64,000 nucleotides of DNA from Candidatus Rokuibacteriota bacterium (GTDB taxonomy: Bacteria; Methylomirabilota; Methylomirabilia; Rokubacteriales; CSP1-6), in the NCBI GenBank assembly GCA_003220685.1, contig QHTE01000065.1, positions 25,906 to 89,905 of the forward strand, read 5' to 3'. The position numbers and the translations under genes are program-made. Positions within the stretch are counted from its first letter, which is position 1. Each line of letters begins with the position of its first letter. The notes under the pieces are model-generated. The model ran no database searches. It saw nothing but the letters and a program-made list of their open reading frames with translations, and was not told the origin of the DNA. This document shows positions 1 to 9,001 of the stretch, in pieces.

Positions 1-1
1 C

Positions 2-127
2 GCCTTCGGCGACTGGCTCGTCGAGACCCGCGCGCGGCGCGCGATCCCGGATGGCGGTGCGCGCTGCAGGCCGTCGCGGGGCTGGGGCCCCGCCGGCCGA
101 GGCGCGCCATATGGAGGACGCTCGTGA
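2..127 (+). CDS. 3' end of an unidentified protein (partial)
   Basis: An open frame runs in from the window edge and stops at a TGA that overlaps the GTG start of the next gene (GTGA), a typical translational coupling. The first 16 or so residues (AFGDWLVETRARRAIPD) look like ordinary coding sequence. The rest is Gly/Arg-rich because the last part of the frame lies on a copy of a palindromic intergenic repeat (positions 55-104). The native stop may therefore have been displaced by the repeat. The family cannot be named from so short a tail. Confidence 0.35.
   Translation, partial: AFGDWLVETRARRAIPDGGARCRPSRGWGPAGRGAPYGGRS
55..104 (-). repeat. 50-bp palindromic intergenic repeat, copy 1
   Basis: The reverse complement reads CGCCTCGG, then a 26-bp GC-rich core able to fold into a hairpin, then CCTGCAGCGCGCACCG. 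It matches the copy at 49256-49305 with only two differences over about 56 bp. It is also recognisably related to the copy at 25871-25920. It sits just before the GH3-family gene. Confidence 0.75.
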
Positions 128-1686
128 TCGAGCGCATCGGCGGCGCGGCGCTCCGCGTCTACGCGGCGCACCGTCGCCGGACGCTCGAGGGCGTCGCTCG
201 CGACGCCGGTCGCGTCCAGGAGGCGGCGTTGCTCGATCTGGTGAACGCCGCGCGCTCCACCGCGTTCGGACGCTCCCACCGCTTCGAGCAGATCCGCTCC
301 GTCGCCGACTATCAGTCGCGCACGCCCCTCGGCGACTATCTTCGCTTCCAGCCGCTCTGGACCCGCGTCATCAACGGCGAGCGGGATCTCGCGTGGCCGG
401 GGCGGCCGCGCTACTGGGTGAAGACGTCGGGAACTACCGCCGGCGACAAAGTGATCCCGGTGACCTCCGAGGCGTTCCGCTCCCACCGGAAGGGAGGCTG
501 GGACGCGCTGTTGATCGCCGCCGAGCGCGCCGGCTTCGAGACAATCGCGGGCGGGCCGCTACTGTTTCTCGGCGGATGCACGACCCTGAAGCCGATTGGG
601 CAGGGGGTGCTGGGTCGGCGATCTCTCGGGCCTCATGGTCCAGGACCTGCCCCCCGGCTTCCGCTCGCGCTACTCGCCAGGGCGCGACGTCGCCTCGATC
701 CCGGACTGGGACCAGCGGATCAACGCCGTGGCGGAGCGAATCCGGGCCCAGGACCTCCGGCTCATCTCGGGGATGCCGTCCTGGCTCTTGATCCTCTTCG
801 AGCGCGTGGCCCGGGCGCGCCGCGCGGCCGGCCGCCCGTCGCGAGCCTGGGTGAGTGCTGGGCGAACCTGGGCGCGCTCATCCACGGGGGCGTCTCGTTT
901 GCGCCCTACCGCGCCACTGTCGAGGAATGGATGGGTCGCCCGATCGAGTACGTCGAGGTGTACCCGGCCTCGGAAGGCTTCGTCGGGCTCCAGACCGAGC
1001 GCGCCGGCGGGCTGACGCTCATGCTCGACTACGGGATCTTCTACGAGTTCGTTCCGGTCGAGGACCTCGGGCGCGCGCGCCCGCGGCGCCATACCGTCGC
1101 CGACGTCGAGCTCGATCGGCCGTACGCGGTGGCGTTGACGACACCCGGCGGGCTCTGGTCCTATCTGCTCGGCGACACCGTCCGCTTCACGGCGCGCAAC
1201 CCGCTCCGCCTCGTGATCACCGGCCGGACGCGCCACTTCGTCAACGCGTTCGGCGAGAACGTCATCATCGAGGAAGTCGAGCAGGCGCTGGTGGTCGCCT
1301 GCCGCCGGACGGGCGCCGAGCCGGCCGAGTTCACGGTCGCGCCGCGCTACCCGTCGGCCGGCGAGGCGCGGGGCGGCCACCAGTGGCTGGTCGAGTTCCG
1401 CGTTCCGCCCCGCGACCGCGAGGCCTTCGTGCGTGAGCTCGACGAGGCGCTCGCCGCCCTCAACACCGACTACCGTACCAAGCGGAACGACGACGTCGGC
1501 ATGGTGGCGCCGCGGCTCGTCGAGATGCCGCCCGGCTCGTTCCACCGATGGATGCGCGAGAGAGGCAGGCTGGGCGACCAGCACAAGGTCCCCCGCGTCC
1601 TGAACGATCGCGCGGTCGCCGAGGCCCTGCTGACCTCGATCGGCTCACACGAGAGGGAGCCGCTCGTTCACCCCGTAGGCTCCTGA
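124..1686 (+). CDS. GH3 auxin-responsive promoter family protein (acyl-adenylate-forming), with two compensating frameshifts
   Basis: GH3 proteins are members of the ANL adenylating superfamily that form acyl-adenylates and conjugate them; the bacterial substrate is unknown. The frame opens at GTG 124. The ATP-binding P-loop-like motif SGTTAGDK is near residue 101, YPASEG (the YxxSEG motif) near residue 280, and FGENVI follows towards the C-terminal domain. Between about 600 and 840 the family sequence (GCWVGDLSGLM, PDWDQRINAVAERI, SGMPSWLLILFERV) is found one frame over (+2). It returns to the original frame near SLGECWANLGALIHGG. So there is one extra base near the run of five G at 603-607 and one missing base near 830-840. 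The 520-residue frame stays open but about 80 residues are scrambled. Sequencing error or two real indels are both possible. Confidence 0.8.
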   Translation: MIERIGGAALRVYAAHRRRTLEGVARDAGRVQEAALLDLVNAARSTAFGRSHRFEQIRSVADYQSRTPLGDYLRFQPLWTRVINGERDLAWPGRPRYWVKTSGTTAGDKVIPVTSEAFRSHRKGGWDALLIAAERAGFETIAGGPLLFLGGCTTLKPIGQGVLGRRSLGPHGPGPAPRLPLALLARARRRLDPGLGPADQRRGGANPGPGPPAHLGDAVLALDPLRARGPGAPRGRPPVASLGECWANLGALIHGGVSFAPYRATVEEWMGRPIEYVEVYPASEGFVGLQTERAGGLTLMLDYGIFYEFVPVEDLGRARPRRHTVADVELDRPYAVALTTPGGLWSYLLGDTVRFTARNPLRLVITGRTRHFVNAFGENVIIEEVEQALVVACRRTGAEPAEFTVAPRYPSAGEARGGHQWLVEFRVPPRDREAFVRELDEALAALNTDYRTKRNDDVGMVAPRLVEMPPGSFHRWMRERGRLGDQHKVPRVLNDRAVAEALLTSIGSHEREPLVHPVGS

Positions 1687-1923
1687 GGAGACGGCGCCGG
1701 GGGACGCGTACTCCCGACGCGTCCTCCGGGCCGATCTCGTCGCCTCGCGGAAGTCCCGGTCGCACCCGTCCGGCTCGAATCCTCGTCCCGAACCCTGGCC
1801 CGAGTCGAAAACCCGTGAGGTCGTCGATCGGCGAGCGCGGCCGTGCCCGCGTTGAGAGGACGGGGCAAGCGTGCTATCGTTCGGGCTCCGGGAGCCCCTG
1901 GGCGGCCAGGAGAAGAGACAAGC

Positions 1924-2529
1924 TTGTCCACGCCGGATCGCGGGACCTTCGAAGTGATCGCCATCGCGACGTCCGCGGGCGGCCTCAAGGCATTGAGCCA
2001 GGTCCTCGCGGCGCTCCCGCACGACTTTCCGGCGGCGATCGTGGTCGTGCAGCACCTCGACCCGCGCCACCGGAGCCTCATGGCCGACATTCTGAGCCGG
2101 CGCAGCACCTTGCCCGTCAAGCAGGCCGAGGAAAGCGACAAGCTTCAGCCGGGGACGGTGTACATCGCCCCGCCCAACAAGCACCTGCTCGTGAACCCCG
2201 ACGGCTCGCTCTCGCTGACGCAATCCGAGCTCGTCCACTTCGTCCGGCCTTCCGCCGATCTCCTGTTCGAGTCGGTCGCCGGGAGCTTCAAGAACCGGGC
2301 GATCGCCGTCGTCCTCACCGGCACCGGGAGCGACGGCTCGATGGGCGTGCAGGCCATCAAGAAGATGGGGGGGACGGTGCTCGCGCAGGACGAGTCGTCG
2401 TCCGAGTTCTACGGGATGCCGAGCGCGGCCATCCAGACGGGCTGCGTCGATTTCGTCCTTTCGCTCAGCGAGATCCCGCCCGCCCTGATCACCCTGGTGA
2501 AGACCGGAGAGGTCGATGAACTCGGATGA
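1924..2529 (+). CDS. cheB: CheB-type protein-glutamate methylesterase, catalytic domain only
   Basis: Removes methyl groups from chemoreceptor-like glutamates. The catalytic triad is visible: Ser17 in ATSAGG, His44 in VVVQHLDP and Asp137 in GTGSDGSMG. At 201 residues it is only the esterase domain; the usual N-terminal receiver domain is missing, so it is not controlled by its own phosphorylation. Start TTG 1924 is chosen for the AGGAGA at 1908-1913; upstream in-frame codons (from 1843) lack family similarity. It overlaps the following cheR by 14 bp. Paired CheB/CheR without che receptors or CheA suggests an alternative signalling system rather than classical chemotaxis. Confidence 0.88.
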   Translation: MSTPDRGTFEVIAIATSAGGLKALSQVLAALPHDFPAAIVVVQHLDPRHRSLMADILSRRSTLPVKQAEESDKLQPGTVYIAPPNKHLLVNPDGSLSLTQSELVHFVRPSADLLFESVAGSFKNRAIAVVLTGTGSDGSMGVQAIKKMGGTVLAQDESSSEFYGMPSAAIQTGCVDFVLSLSEIPPALITLVKTGEVDELG

Positions 2530-4351
2530 CGACCGGTTCGAGGCTCTGCTCGACTATCTGAAGGGCACCCGCGGCTTCGATTTCACCGCCTACAAGCGGT
2601 CGAGCCTCATGCGCCGTATCCAGAAGCGCCTGCAGGCGATCGGCATCGAGTCGTACGACGCGTATCAGGCCTACCTCGCGGCGCACCCCGAGGAGTTCGG
2701 CCTGCTCTTCAACACCATTCTCATCAACGTCACGAGCTTCTTTCGTGATCCGGAGGCGTGGGGATACCTGACGTCGCAGATCCTCCCGCGCATCCTGACC
2801 GGCGGCCGGCCCGACAGCGCCATCCGAGTCTGGAGCACCGGCTGCGCGTCGGGCGAGGAGGCCTACACGCTCGCCATGATCCTGGCCGAGCATCTCGGGA
2901 TCGAGGCGTTCCGCCGGCGGGTGAAGATCTACGCCTCGGACGTCGACGAGGACGCGTTGATGCAGGCGCGCCACGCTACCTATGGCGCAACGCAGGTGGA
3001 GGACGTCCCGCCGGAGCTCCTCTCGAAGTACTTCGAGCGCGTCGACGACCGGTATCTCTTCCACAAGGACATCCGCCGCTCGATCATCTTCGGACGCCAC
3101 GATCTCATCCAGGATGCGCCGATCTCGCGCGTCAATCTTCTCGTGTGTCGCAACACGCTCATGTACTTCACCCGCGAGACCCAGGCCAAGGTCTTGAACC
3201 GGTTCCACTTCGCCCTGCGAAACGGCGGCTTCCTGTTCATGGGGCGGGCCGAGCTACTGCTCACGCACGGCGAGCTGTTCACGCCAGTCGAGCTGAAGTG
3301 GCGAGTCTTCGGCAAGACGCTGGCGCAGGATGTTCGCGACGCGGTGCCGCCGCCCGAGCGCGAGGAGGAGAGGCCCCCGATGTCCAATGACGATCGCCTC
3401 CAGGTCCTTTCGCTGGAGACCGACCCGGTCGCGCGCGTCGTGGTTCGCGCAGACGGCACCCTGAGCTTCGCCAACGGGCGAGCCCGGACGCTCTTTTGCC
3501 TGACGCACCAGGAGGTAGGCAAGCGTCTTCAAGACCTGGAGATGTCGTTCCGGCCCATCGAGCTCCGCTCGCTGATCCAGGACGCATTGACGCAGCATCG
3601 CGCGATCGCGCGCAAGGACATCCTCTGGCCGACCGACGCCGGCGAGTCCCGCTACTTCGATCTCGAGGTGGTGCCGCTGACCGACGCCTCCGGCGAGACC
3701 CTCGGCGTGCAGCTCACCTTCAACGACGTCAGCCGCTATCGCCGCCTCCAGGAGGAGCTCGAGCGCTCCAAGAACGAGCTGGAGACCGCCTACGAGGAGC
3801 TCCAGTCCTCGAACGAGGAGCTGGAGACGACCAACGAGGAGCTCCAGTCGACCAACGAGGAGCTGGAGACGACCAACGAGGAGCTCCAGTCGACCAACGA
3901 GGAGCTGGAGACGATGAACGAGGAGCTCCAGTCGACCAACGAGGAGCTCGAGACCACCAACACCGAGCTCCGCATGCGGAGCGACGAGCTCAACACCGCC
4001 AACGCCTTCCTCGCCTCGATCCTGACCGGGCTCGAGGTCGCGGTCGTCGTCGTGGACCCGAAGCTTCAGGTGCTCGCGTGGAACCATCGCGCCGAGGATC
4101 TGTGGGGCTTGCGCGCCGGCGAGGTGCAGGGCCGCCACCTGATGAATCTCGACATCGGGCTCCCGGTCGAGCAGCTCCGGCAGCCCATCCGTGCGGTGCT
4201 CGCCGGCGAGACCGGGCTGGCCGAGCTCACGCTCGATTGCCGGAACCGTCGCGGCAAGTCGGTCCGCTGCCCGATTCGATGCACGCAGCTCACGGGCGGG
4301 AACGGCGAAACGCTCGGTGCTATCATTCTGATGGACGAGATCCCGGTCTAA
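2516..4351 (+). CDS. cheR: CheR methyltransferase with PAS domains and a repetitive coiled coil
   Basis: S-adenosylmethionine-dependent protein-glutamate methyltransferase. Residues 1-60 form the helical CheR N-domain and about 65-265 the SAM-binding domain (STGCASGEEAY near residue 112, CRNTLMYF near 215). A PAS-like segment follows at about 295-400. Next is a coiled coil with heptad-like EELQSTNEELETTN units (about 425-480) and a second PAS domain (about 500-611). At 611 residues it is more than twice a classical CheR. In related multi-domain CheB/CheR proteins the coil and PAS parts link methylation to a downstream kinase, consistent with the hybrid kinase that starts 35 bp later. Confidence 0.88.
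   Translation: MNSDDDRFEALLDYLKGTRGFDFTAYKRSSLMRRIQKRLQAIGIESYDAYQAYLAAHPEEFGLLFNTILINVTSFFRDPEAWGYLTSQILPRILTGGRPDSAIRVWSTGCASGEEAYTLAMILAEHLGIEAFRRRVKIYASDVDEDALMQARHATYGATQVEDVPPELLSKYFERVDDRYLFHKDIRRSIIFGRHDLIQDAPISRVNLLVCRNTLMYFTRETQAKVLNRFHFALRNGGFLFMGRAELLLTHGELFTPVELKWRVFGKTLAQDVRDAVPPPEREEERPPMSNDDRLQVLSLETDPVARVVVRADGTLSFANGRARTLFCLTHQEVGKRLQDLEMSFRPIELRSLIQDALTQHRAIARKDILWPTDAGESRYFDLEVVPLTDASGETLGVQLTFNDVSRYRRLQEELERSKNELETAYEELQSSNEELETTNEELQSTNEELETTNEELQSTNEELETMNEELQSTNEELETTNTELRMRSDELNTANAFLASILTGLEVAVVVVDPKLQVLAWNHRAEDLWGLRAGEVQGRHLMNLDIGLPVEQLRQPIRAVLAGETGLAELTLDCRNRRGKSVRCPIRCTQLTGGNGETLGAIILMDEIPV
3794..3961 (+). repeat. four tandem 42-bp repeats inside cheR
   Basis: Four consecutive 42-bp units encode the 14-residue unit EELQSTNEELETTN with minor changes (SS in the first, TM in the third). 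The third bases are nearly the same from copy to copy, so the DNA itself is repetitive and not only the protein. The unit forms a long parallel coiled coil typical of CheR-linked PAS proteins. Confidence 0.9.
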
Positions 4352-4386
4352 AGTCCTGGAACCGGGCGCGAGAGTGGTTCGTGACC

Positions 4387-6651
4387 ATGACACAGCGCTC
4401 AGAGCACGCAGAGGAGCTCCGGTCGAGCGTCGAGCGTGTGTGCCGCCTCGTTGCGACCGAAAACCTGGAAATGCTGGGCCTCGAGCGCCGAAGACTCGAG
4501 CAGGCGCTCGCCGGTCTGACCGCGGAGCGCAACGGTCTTCGCGCCGAGCGGGACGAGGCCCGCAGCGAGACGCGGCGGGCCGAGCTCAACCTTACCGCGG
4601 CGCGTCAGGTCCTCGACGACGGCCCGGATGGATTCATCGTCACCGACAAGGCCGGGGTCATCCTGCAGGCCAATCGCGCCGCGACCCAGATGCTCGGAGT
4701 CTCGAGCCGCTTCCTCGTCCGCAAGCCTCTCGCGCTGTTCATCGACGAGGCCGATGTGCGGACCTTCCGCTGGCTCGTCAACAATGCGCACGTATGGAAG
4801 CAGGGTGAGTGGCCCGTGCGCGTGCGCCCGCGCGACGGGACTTCGTTCATGGCCGGTCTCACGGTCACCGCGTTCACCGGGGGCGACGGCAAGACGTCGG
4901 ACCTCCGCTGGTTCCTGCGCGACATCGGAACGCGCCAGCGCGCGGAAGAGCTGGCGGCGGCCCACGAGTTCACACGTCAGATGCTGGAGAGCGAGCAGGC
5001 CGCACGAGCCGCGGCCGAGGCCGCGCGACGCGCCTCGGAGCTGCAGGGCGAGGTGGGCGGCCTTCTGGCGGCGTCGCTCGACTACCCGTCCGCGCTGTCG
5101 CGGATCGCCCCGCTGATCGTGCCGGAGACCGCCGACGTCTTTCTCATCGATGTGCTCGTCGACCGATCGCTCGAGCAGACCGCGATGGCCTGCGTCGACG
5201 CGCTCGGAGCCGAGCGGCTCGCGACGCGCGAGCCGCCGGATCCGGCGAGCGATCATCCGATCGCGCAGGTGGTCCGGACCGGCGACGCGCTCCTCGTGCC
5301 GGAGGTCTCGGGGCCTTGGCTGGCGAGGTGGGCGGTCTCGCCGGCGGCGGGCGAGGTCTGGAGGCAGATCGGGCTCGCGTCAGTGGTGGTCGTGCCGATC
5401 CAGTCCCATCGGCAAACGCACGGCGCGCTGACCTTCGGCTTCGGTCCGTCAGGGCGCCGCTACGGCGACGCCGATATGCGCCTCCTCCGGGACATCGCCC
5501 TGCGCATCGCGTTCGCCCTCGACACCGCGCGACTGTTCAGGGCGCTCGAGGCCGAGCAGCGCCATCGCGACGAGTTTCTCGCCATGCTCGCCCACGAGCT
5601 ACGCAATCCGCTCGGCGCCGTGACCAACGGGCTCGAGGCGCTCGAGCGCGCGAGCCCGTCGGACCGCGCCCTCCTGCTCCAGATCCTGAACCGGCAGTCG
5701 AGGCATCTGGCCCGGCTGCTCAACGACCTGCTCGACGTGTCGGGCGTCCGCTTCGGACGGCTCACGCTGCAACAGAAGCGCCTCGACCTGCGTGACCTCG
5801 CCCGCCAGTCGCTCGATGTGCTGCGGACGGCCGGCAAGAACCAGCCGACCATCACGCTGCGGGTCGATGCCGAGCCGGTCACTGTGGTGGGAGACGCCGA
5901 TCGGCTGATGCAGGTGATCGCCAATCTCCTCGACAACGCAGTCAAGTACACGCCCGGCGACGGCTCGATCGAGCTCTCGGTGGAGGCCGAAGGCCGCGAC
6001 GCCGTGGTGCGTGTGCGTGATTCGGGCGTCGGGATCGCGCGTGAGTTCCTCCCGCGGATCTTCGACGTGTTCTCGCGGGGCCGTGCGCTTCCCGAGCAGT
6101 CGAGACCGGGGCTCGGGCTCGGACTCTCGGTGGTCCGGGAGCTGGTCGTGAAGCATGGCGGCAGCGTGGAGGCCGGCAGTCCCGGACCCGGGCGGGGAAG
6201 CGAGTTCGTGATCCGCCTGCCGCTCCAGGACGATCAGAAGCTCCCGGCGTTCTCGGCGACCGTGTCGACTCCCGTCGCCGAGCGGTCCATCCTGATCGTC
6301 GAGGACCATGCGGACGCGGCGGAGGTGCTGCGCATGGCCCTCGAGCTGAACGGGCATCGCGTGAGAACGGCGAGCAACGGCCGGCAGGGGATCGAACAGG
6401 CGCTGGCCGAGCCGCCCGACGTCGCGCTCGTCGACCTCGGCCTTCCCGACATCGACGGCTGCGAGGTGGGCCGGACGGTTCGCGATCAGCCGGGCGGCGA
6501 CGGCGTGTACCTGGTCGCGCTCACCGGGCACAGCGGGGCAGCGGACCGCGACCGCGCGATGCGCTCGGGATTCGATGCCTACCTGATCAAGCCGGTCGCC
6601 CCCGACGCCCTGCGGGACGTCATCGCTCAGGCTCCTGCCCACCATAGGTGA
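4387..6651 (+). CDS. hybrid sensor histidine kinase (PAS-GAF-HisKA-HATPase-REC)
   Basis: Signal-transducing kinase of about 754 residues with no membrane segment. An N-terminal coiled coil (1-70) precedes a PAS domain (about 75-190), a short linker helix, and a GAF domain (about 215-375). The HisKA dimerisation domain has phospho-acceptor His403 in LAHELRNPLG. The ATPase domain shows NLLDNAVKYT, DSGVGIA and GLGLGLSVV. A C-terminal receiver has Asp683 in ALVDLGLPD and Lys in LIKPV. ATG 4387 is used; GTG 4381, two codons earlier, is possible. It directly follows cheB/cheR, so it is probably the kinase of that pathway. The output regulator is not in the window. Confidence 0.88.
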   Translation: MTQRSEHAEELRSSVERVCRLVATENLEMLGLERRRLEQALAGLTAERNGLRAERDEARSETRRAELNLTAARQVLDDGPDGFIVTDKAGVILQANRAATQMLGVSSRFLVRKPLALFIDEADVRTFRWLVNNAHVWKQGEWPVRVRPRDGTSFMAGLTVTAFTGGDGKTSDLRWFLRDIGTRQRAEELAAAHEFTRQMLESEQAARAAAEAARRASELQGEVGGLLAASLDYPSALSRIAPLIVPETADVFLIDVLVDRSLEQTAMACVDALGAERLATREPPDPASDHPIAQVVRTGDALLVPEVSGPWLARWAVSPAAGEVWRQIGLASVVVVPIQSHRQTHGALTFGFGPSGRRYGDADMRLLRDIALRIAFALDTARLFRALEAEQRHRDEFLAMLAHELRNPLGAVTNGLEALERASPSDRALLLQILNRQSRHLARLLNDLLDVSGVRFGRLTLQQKRLDLRDLARQSLDVLRTAGKNQPTITLRVDAEPVTVVGDADRLMQVIANLLDNAVKYTPGDGSIELSVEAEGRDAVVRVRDSGVGIAREFLPRIFDVFSRGRALPEQSRPGLGLGLSVVRELVVKHGGSVEAGSPGPGRGSEFVIRLPLQDDQKLPAFSATVSTPVAERSILIVEDHADAAEVLRMALELNGHRVRTASNGRQGIEQALAEPPDVALVDLGLPDIDGCEVGRTVRDQPGGDGVYLVALTGHSGAADRDRAMRSGFDAYLIKPVAPDALRDVIAQAPAHHR

Positions 6652-6984
6652 GTACCGCGCATATCGCACCGGTAGTTTCTACCATCACCACCTTTTCTAC
6701 ACGGTAGGTCGTTCGGTCGCACGGACCAGGGCCTCCGCGCGGCCCCGTGTGCTCGCATCATGCTGGCGGAATCGTTCGCGGCGGCGATCACCGGCAAAGG
6801 AGGGCTGTCCATCGCTCAGCAGCCCGAGCAGGCGCGCCCGCCGTCTATGCCCGTGAACGCGATCCGAGAGGACGACGTGGATGCCGTGCTGCGGCTGCAC
6901 GAGATCGCGGCAATCCTGCCTTTGCTGGCGGCCGGGCGCTCGGTCGAGCTGCCACGGTCTCCCCACGCCGGACTGACGACCGGG

Positions 6985-7176
6985 CTAGGAGCGGGCTCGC
7001 CCCACGAGTCGGCGGGCGTGAACGACCAGGCCGCGGCTGCGCTCGATGGCTCTGCGGGACCGAGCAATGAGGTCGGCTGTGTTGTCGCAGAGGATCGCGC
7101 CTCTGGCGCGGAGCCGTTGCAAGCGCGGCTCGGCCACAAGGCCGGATCTCCGTCTTTCGCGCGCGTCGCCCCCCAT
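6985..7176 (-). CDS. possible small helical protein of unknown function
   Basis: A 63-residue minus-strand frame whose second half shows a regular amphipathic pattern (LIARSRRAIERSRGLVVHARRLV), which looks more protein-like than its surroundings. I do not recognise a family and no clear ribosome site precedes it. The rest of 6652-7467 shows no convincing gene on either strand; the other frames there are low-complexity shadows. Confidence 0.25.
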   Translation of the reverse strand: MGGDARERRRSGLVAEPRLQRLRARGAILCDNTADLIARSRRAIERSRGLVVHARRLVGRARS

Positions 7177-7268
7177 TTCGCCGATGGTAGGGGGGCCCGG
7201 CCGTGTCGAACAACCCGGTAAACACCTTAAGGGGCTATCGGTAAGAACCTTCTCGCTCCGTGTGCTCA

Positions 7269-7297
7269 ATCGTTACCCGTCGTAATCAATCGGCAAC
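7269..7297 (+). promoter_or_regulatory. weak Pho-box-like direct repeats
   Basis: Three 7-bp units at 11-bp spacing: ATCGTTA (7269-7275), TCGTAAT (7280-7286) and CGGCAAC (7291-7297). The middle unit is close to the units of the stronger Pho boxes in this window (CCGTCAT, TCGTAAC) but the outer two are poor. It lies about 200 bp before the transhydrogenase gene, so any role is uncertain. Confidence 0.25.
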
Positions 7298-7500
7298 GAA
7301 GATTGGCTAGCGTTCTGGGAGTTCGTGGCCGGCCGATCAACGCGGGCACCTTCGACGTCAAGCCGGCGTAGAGGGCGCCCACCACCACCCACCACGTGCT
7401 CAGCGGGCGAGCGGAGTTTCAGAAGCGGCGCGTCGTCGGAGACCTTGTCGGCACCTAGCGGCCCGTTGTGTCAAAATCGCTTCTTGCGGGAGGGGCCCCG

Positions 7501-8901
7501 TTGGCGCCGGACTACGACTTCGACCTGGTGGCGATCGGCAGCGGCCCGGCCGGGCAGCGCGCGGCCGTCCAGGCGGCCAAGCTCGGCCGCCGGGCCGCCG
7601 TGATCGAGAAGCGGCGCTGCGTCGGCGGCGTGTGCATCGACACCGGCACGATCCCGAGCAAGACCATGCGCGAGGCGATCCTCGCGTACGCCGGCAGCAG
7701 CACCCGCGGCGACCGGCTGCCCTGGGCGCGGCCGGCCAGCCGGCCGTCCGCCCAGCAGCTCCTCGCGGGCGTCGATGCGGTCATCAGTCGCGAGATCGAG
7801 GTGATCGAGCAGCAGCTGCGCCGCAACGATGTCACGCTCATCCAGGGCGAGGCGTCCTTCCTCGATCCGAGCACGCTGACCGTCCGTACCGAGGCCGGTA
7901 CCAGCCGGGTGAGCGCGCGCTACATCGTTATCGCGGTCGGCACGCGCCCGGCGCCGCCTCCCGGCGTGGAGGCCGACGGCGAGATCGTCCTCAACTCGGA
8001 CCAGCTCGTGAATCTGAAGACCCTGCCCCGGACCCTGGCGGTGGTCGGCGCCGGCGTCGTCGGCATCGAATACGCTTCGATGTTCGCCGCCGTGGGCGTG
8101 CAGGTGACCCTGGTCGAGCGTCGCGACCGGCCGTTGGAGTTCGTCGACCGCGAGATCATCGACGAGCTCATGCACCAGCTGCGCCAGCGCAACGTCACGT
8201 TCCGGCTCGGCGAAGCGGTGGAGTCGCTGGCCGTCACCGAAAGCACGCCGCTTCGCGCGGTCCTGAACCTCGAGTCCGGCAAGCGGCTCGTCGCGGACGC
8301 CGTGCTCTTCTCGGCGGGGCGCCTGGCGGCCACCGACAGCCTCAATCTCGAGGCGGCGGGTCTGTCCGCGGACGATCGCGGCCGGTTGAAGGTCGACGAG
8401 AGCTTCCGCACGAGGGTGCCGCACATCTTCGCGGCGGGCGACGTCATCGGCTATCCGAGTCTCGCGGCGACGTCCTCGGAGCAGGGCCGGCTGGCCGCGT
8501 GCCAGGCGTTCGGCGTCGAAGCGCGACCCATGGCCCGCCACTTCCCCATCGGGATCTACGCGATTCCCGAGATCTCGATGGTGGGACCGCCCGAGCACGA
8601 GCTGACCGCCGCGCGCGTGCCGTACGAGACCGGCGTCGCGCGGTATCGTGAGATCGCGCGCGGTCAGATCCTCGGCGACGGGAGCGGGTTCATCAAGATG
8701 CTCTTCCATCGCAAGGATCGGCGGCTGCTGGCCGTGCACTGCCTGGGCACGGGCGCGACCGAGCTGGTCCACGTCGGCCAGGCCGTCCTGGGGCTCGGCG
8801 GCGGGCTCGACTACTTTCTCGAGACGGTCTTCAACTATCCGACGCTCGCGGAGTGCTACAAGGTCGCCGCGCTCGACGCCTCGAACAAGCTGCGCGGCTG
8901 A
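7501..8901 (+). CDS. sthA: soluble (Si-specific) NAD(P)+ transhydrogenase
   Basis: FAD-dependent pyridine nucleotide-disulfide oxidoreductase family enzyme that exchanges hydride between NADPH and NAD+. GSGPAG near residue 12 binds FAD. The segment VGGVCIDTGTIPSK keeps the single Cys and GTIPSK typical of SthA rather than the CxxxxC redox pair of lipoamide dehydrogenase. The NAD-binding GAGVVGIEYA and the second FAD motif (FAAGDVIGYPSLA) follow, then the dimerisation domain. Start TTG 7501 is chosen because GGGAGGGG lies at 7488-7495; an in-frame GTG at 7468 would add 11 residues without family support. Length about 466 residues is normal. It stands alone. Confidence 0.88.
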   Translation: MAPDYDFDLVAIGSGPAGQRAAVQAAKLGRRAAVIEKRRCVGGVCIDTGTIPSKTMREAILAYAGSSTRGDRLPWARPASRPSAQQLLAGVDAVISREIEVIEQQLRRNDVTLIQGEASFLDPSTLTVRTEAGTSRVSARYIVIAVGTRPAPPPGVEADGEIVLNSDQLVNLKTLPRTLAVVGAGVVGIEYASMFAAVGVQVTLVERRDRPLEFVDREIIDELMHQLRQRNVTFRLGEAVESLAVTESTPLRAVLNLESGKRLVADAVLFSAGRLAATDSLNLEAAGLSADDRGRLKVDESFRTRVPHIFAAGDVIGYPSLAATSSEQGRLAACQAFGVEARPMARHFPIGIYAIPEISMVGPPEHELTAARVPYETGVARYREIARGQILGDGSGFIKMLFHRKDRRLLAVHCLGTGATELVHVGQAVLGLGGGLDYFLETVFNYPTLAECYKVAALDASNKLRG

Positions 8902-8958
8902 AGGCGCGCGTCCGCGCGGCCGGGGTCGAGCGCCGGGTCCGCGAGGCCCACGGGTCGA

Positions 8959-8987
8959 ATTTCACGGTTCCGTCATCATTTCGTAAC
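8959..8987 (+). promoter_or_regulatory. Pho box upstream of the ABC-ATPase-like gene
   Basis: Direct repeats at 11-bp spacing: ATTTCAC (8959-8965), CCGTCAT (8970-8976) and TCGTAAC (8981-8987), separated by 4-bp gaps. This is the architecture of the PhoB site (CTGTCAT, four bases, CTGTAAC in E. coli). The last unit is identical to one in front of pstS. It ends 14 bp before the ATG at 9002. Confidence 0.65.
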
Positions 8988-9001
8988 GATCCGTGTGGAC
9001 C

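Noticed and set aside
3496-4380. Long 5' extension of the histidine kinase frame into cheR
   Set aside because: The extension has no domain similarity and mirrors the cheR repeats; similarity starts at about 4387.
6760-7221. Plus-strand frame of 153 codons after the histidine kinase
   Set aside because: The first 20 residues look protein-like, but the rest is unstructured, there is no ribosome site, and no family is recognised.
7325-7390. Short frame ending RPINAGTFDVKPA before the transhydrogenase
   Set aside because: It resembles a protein tail but is too short to support a gene or pseudogene.
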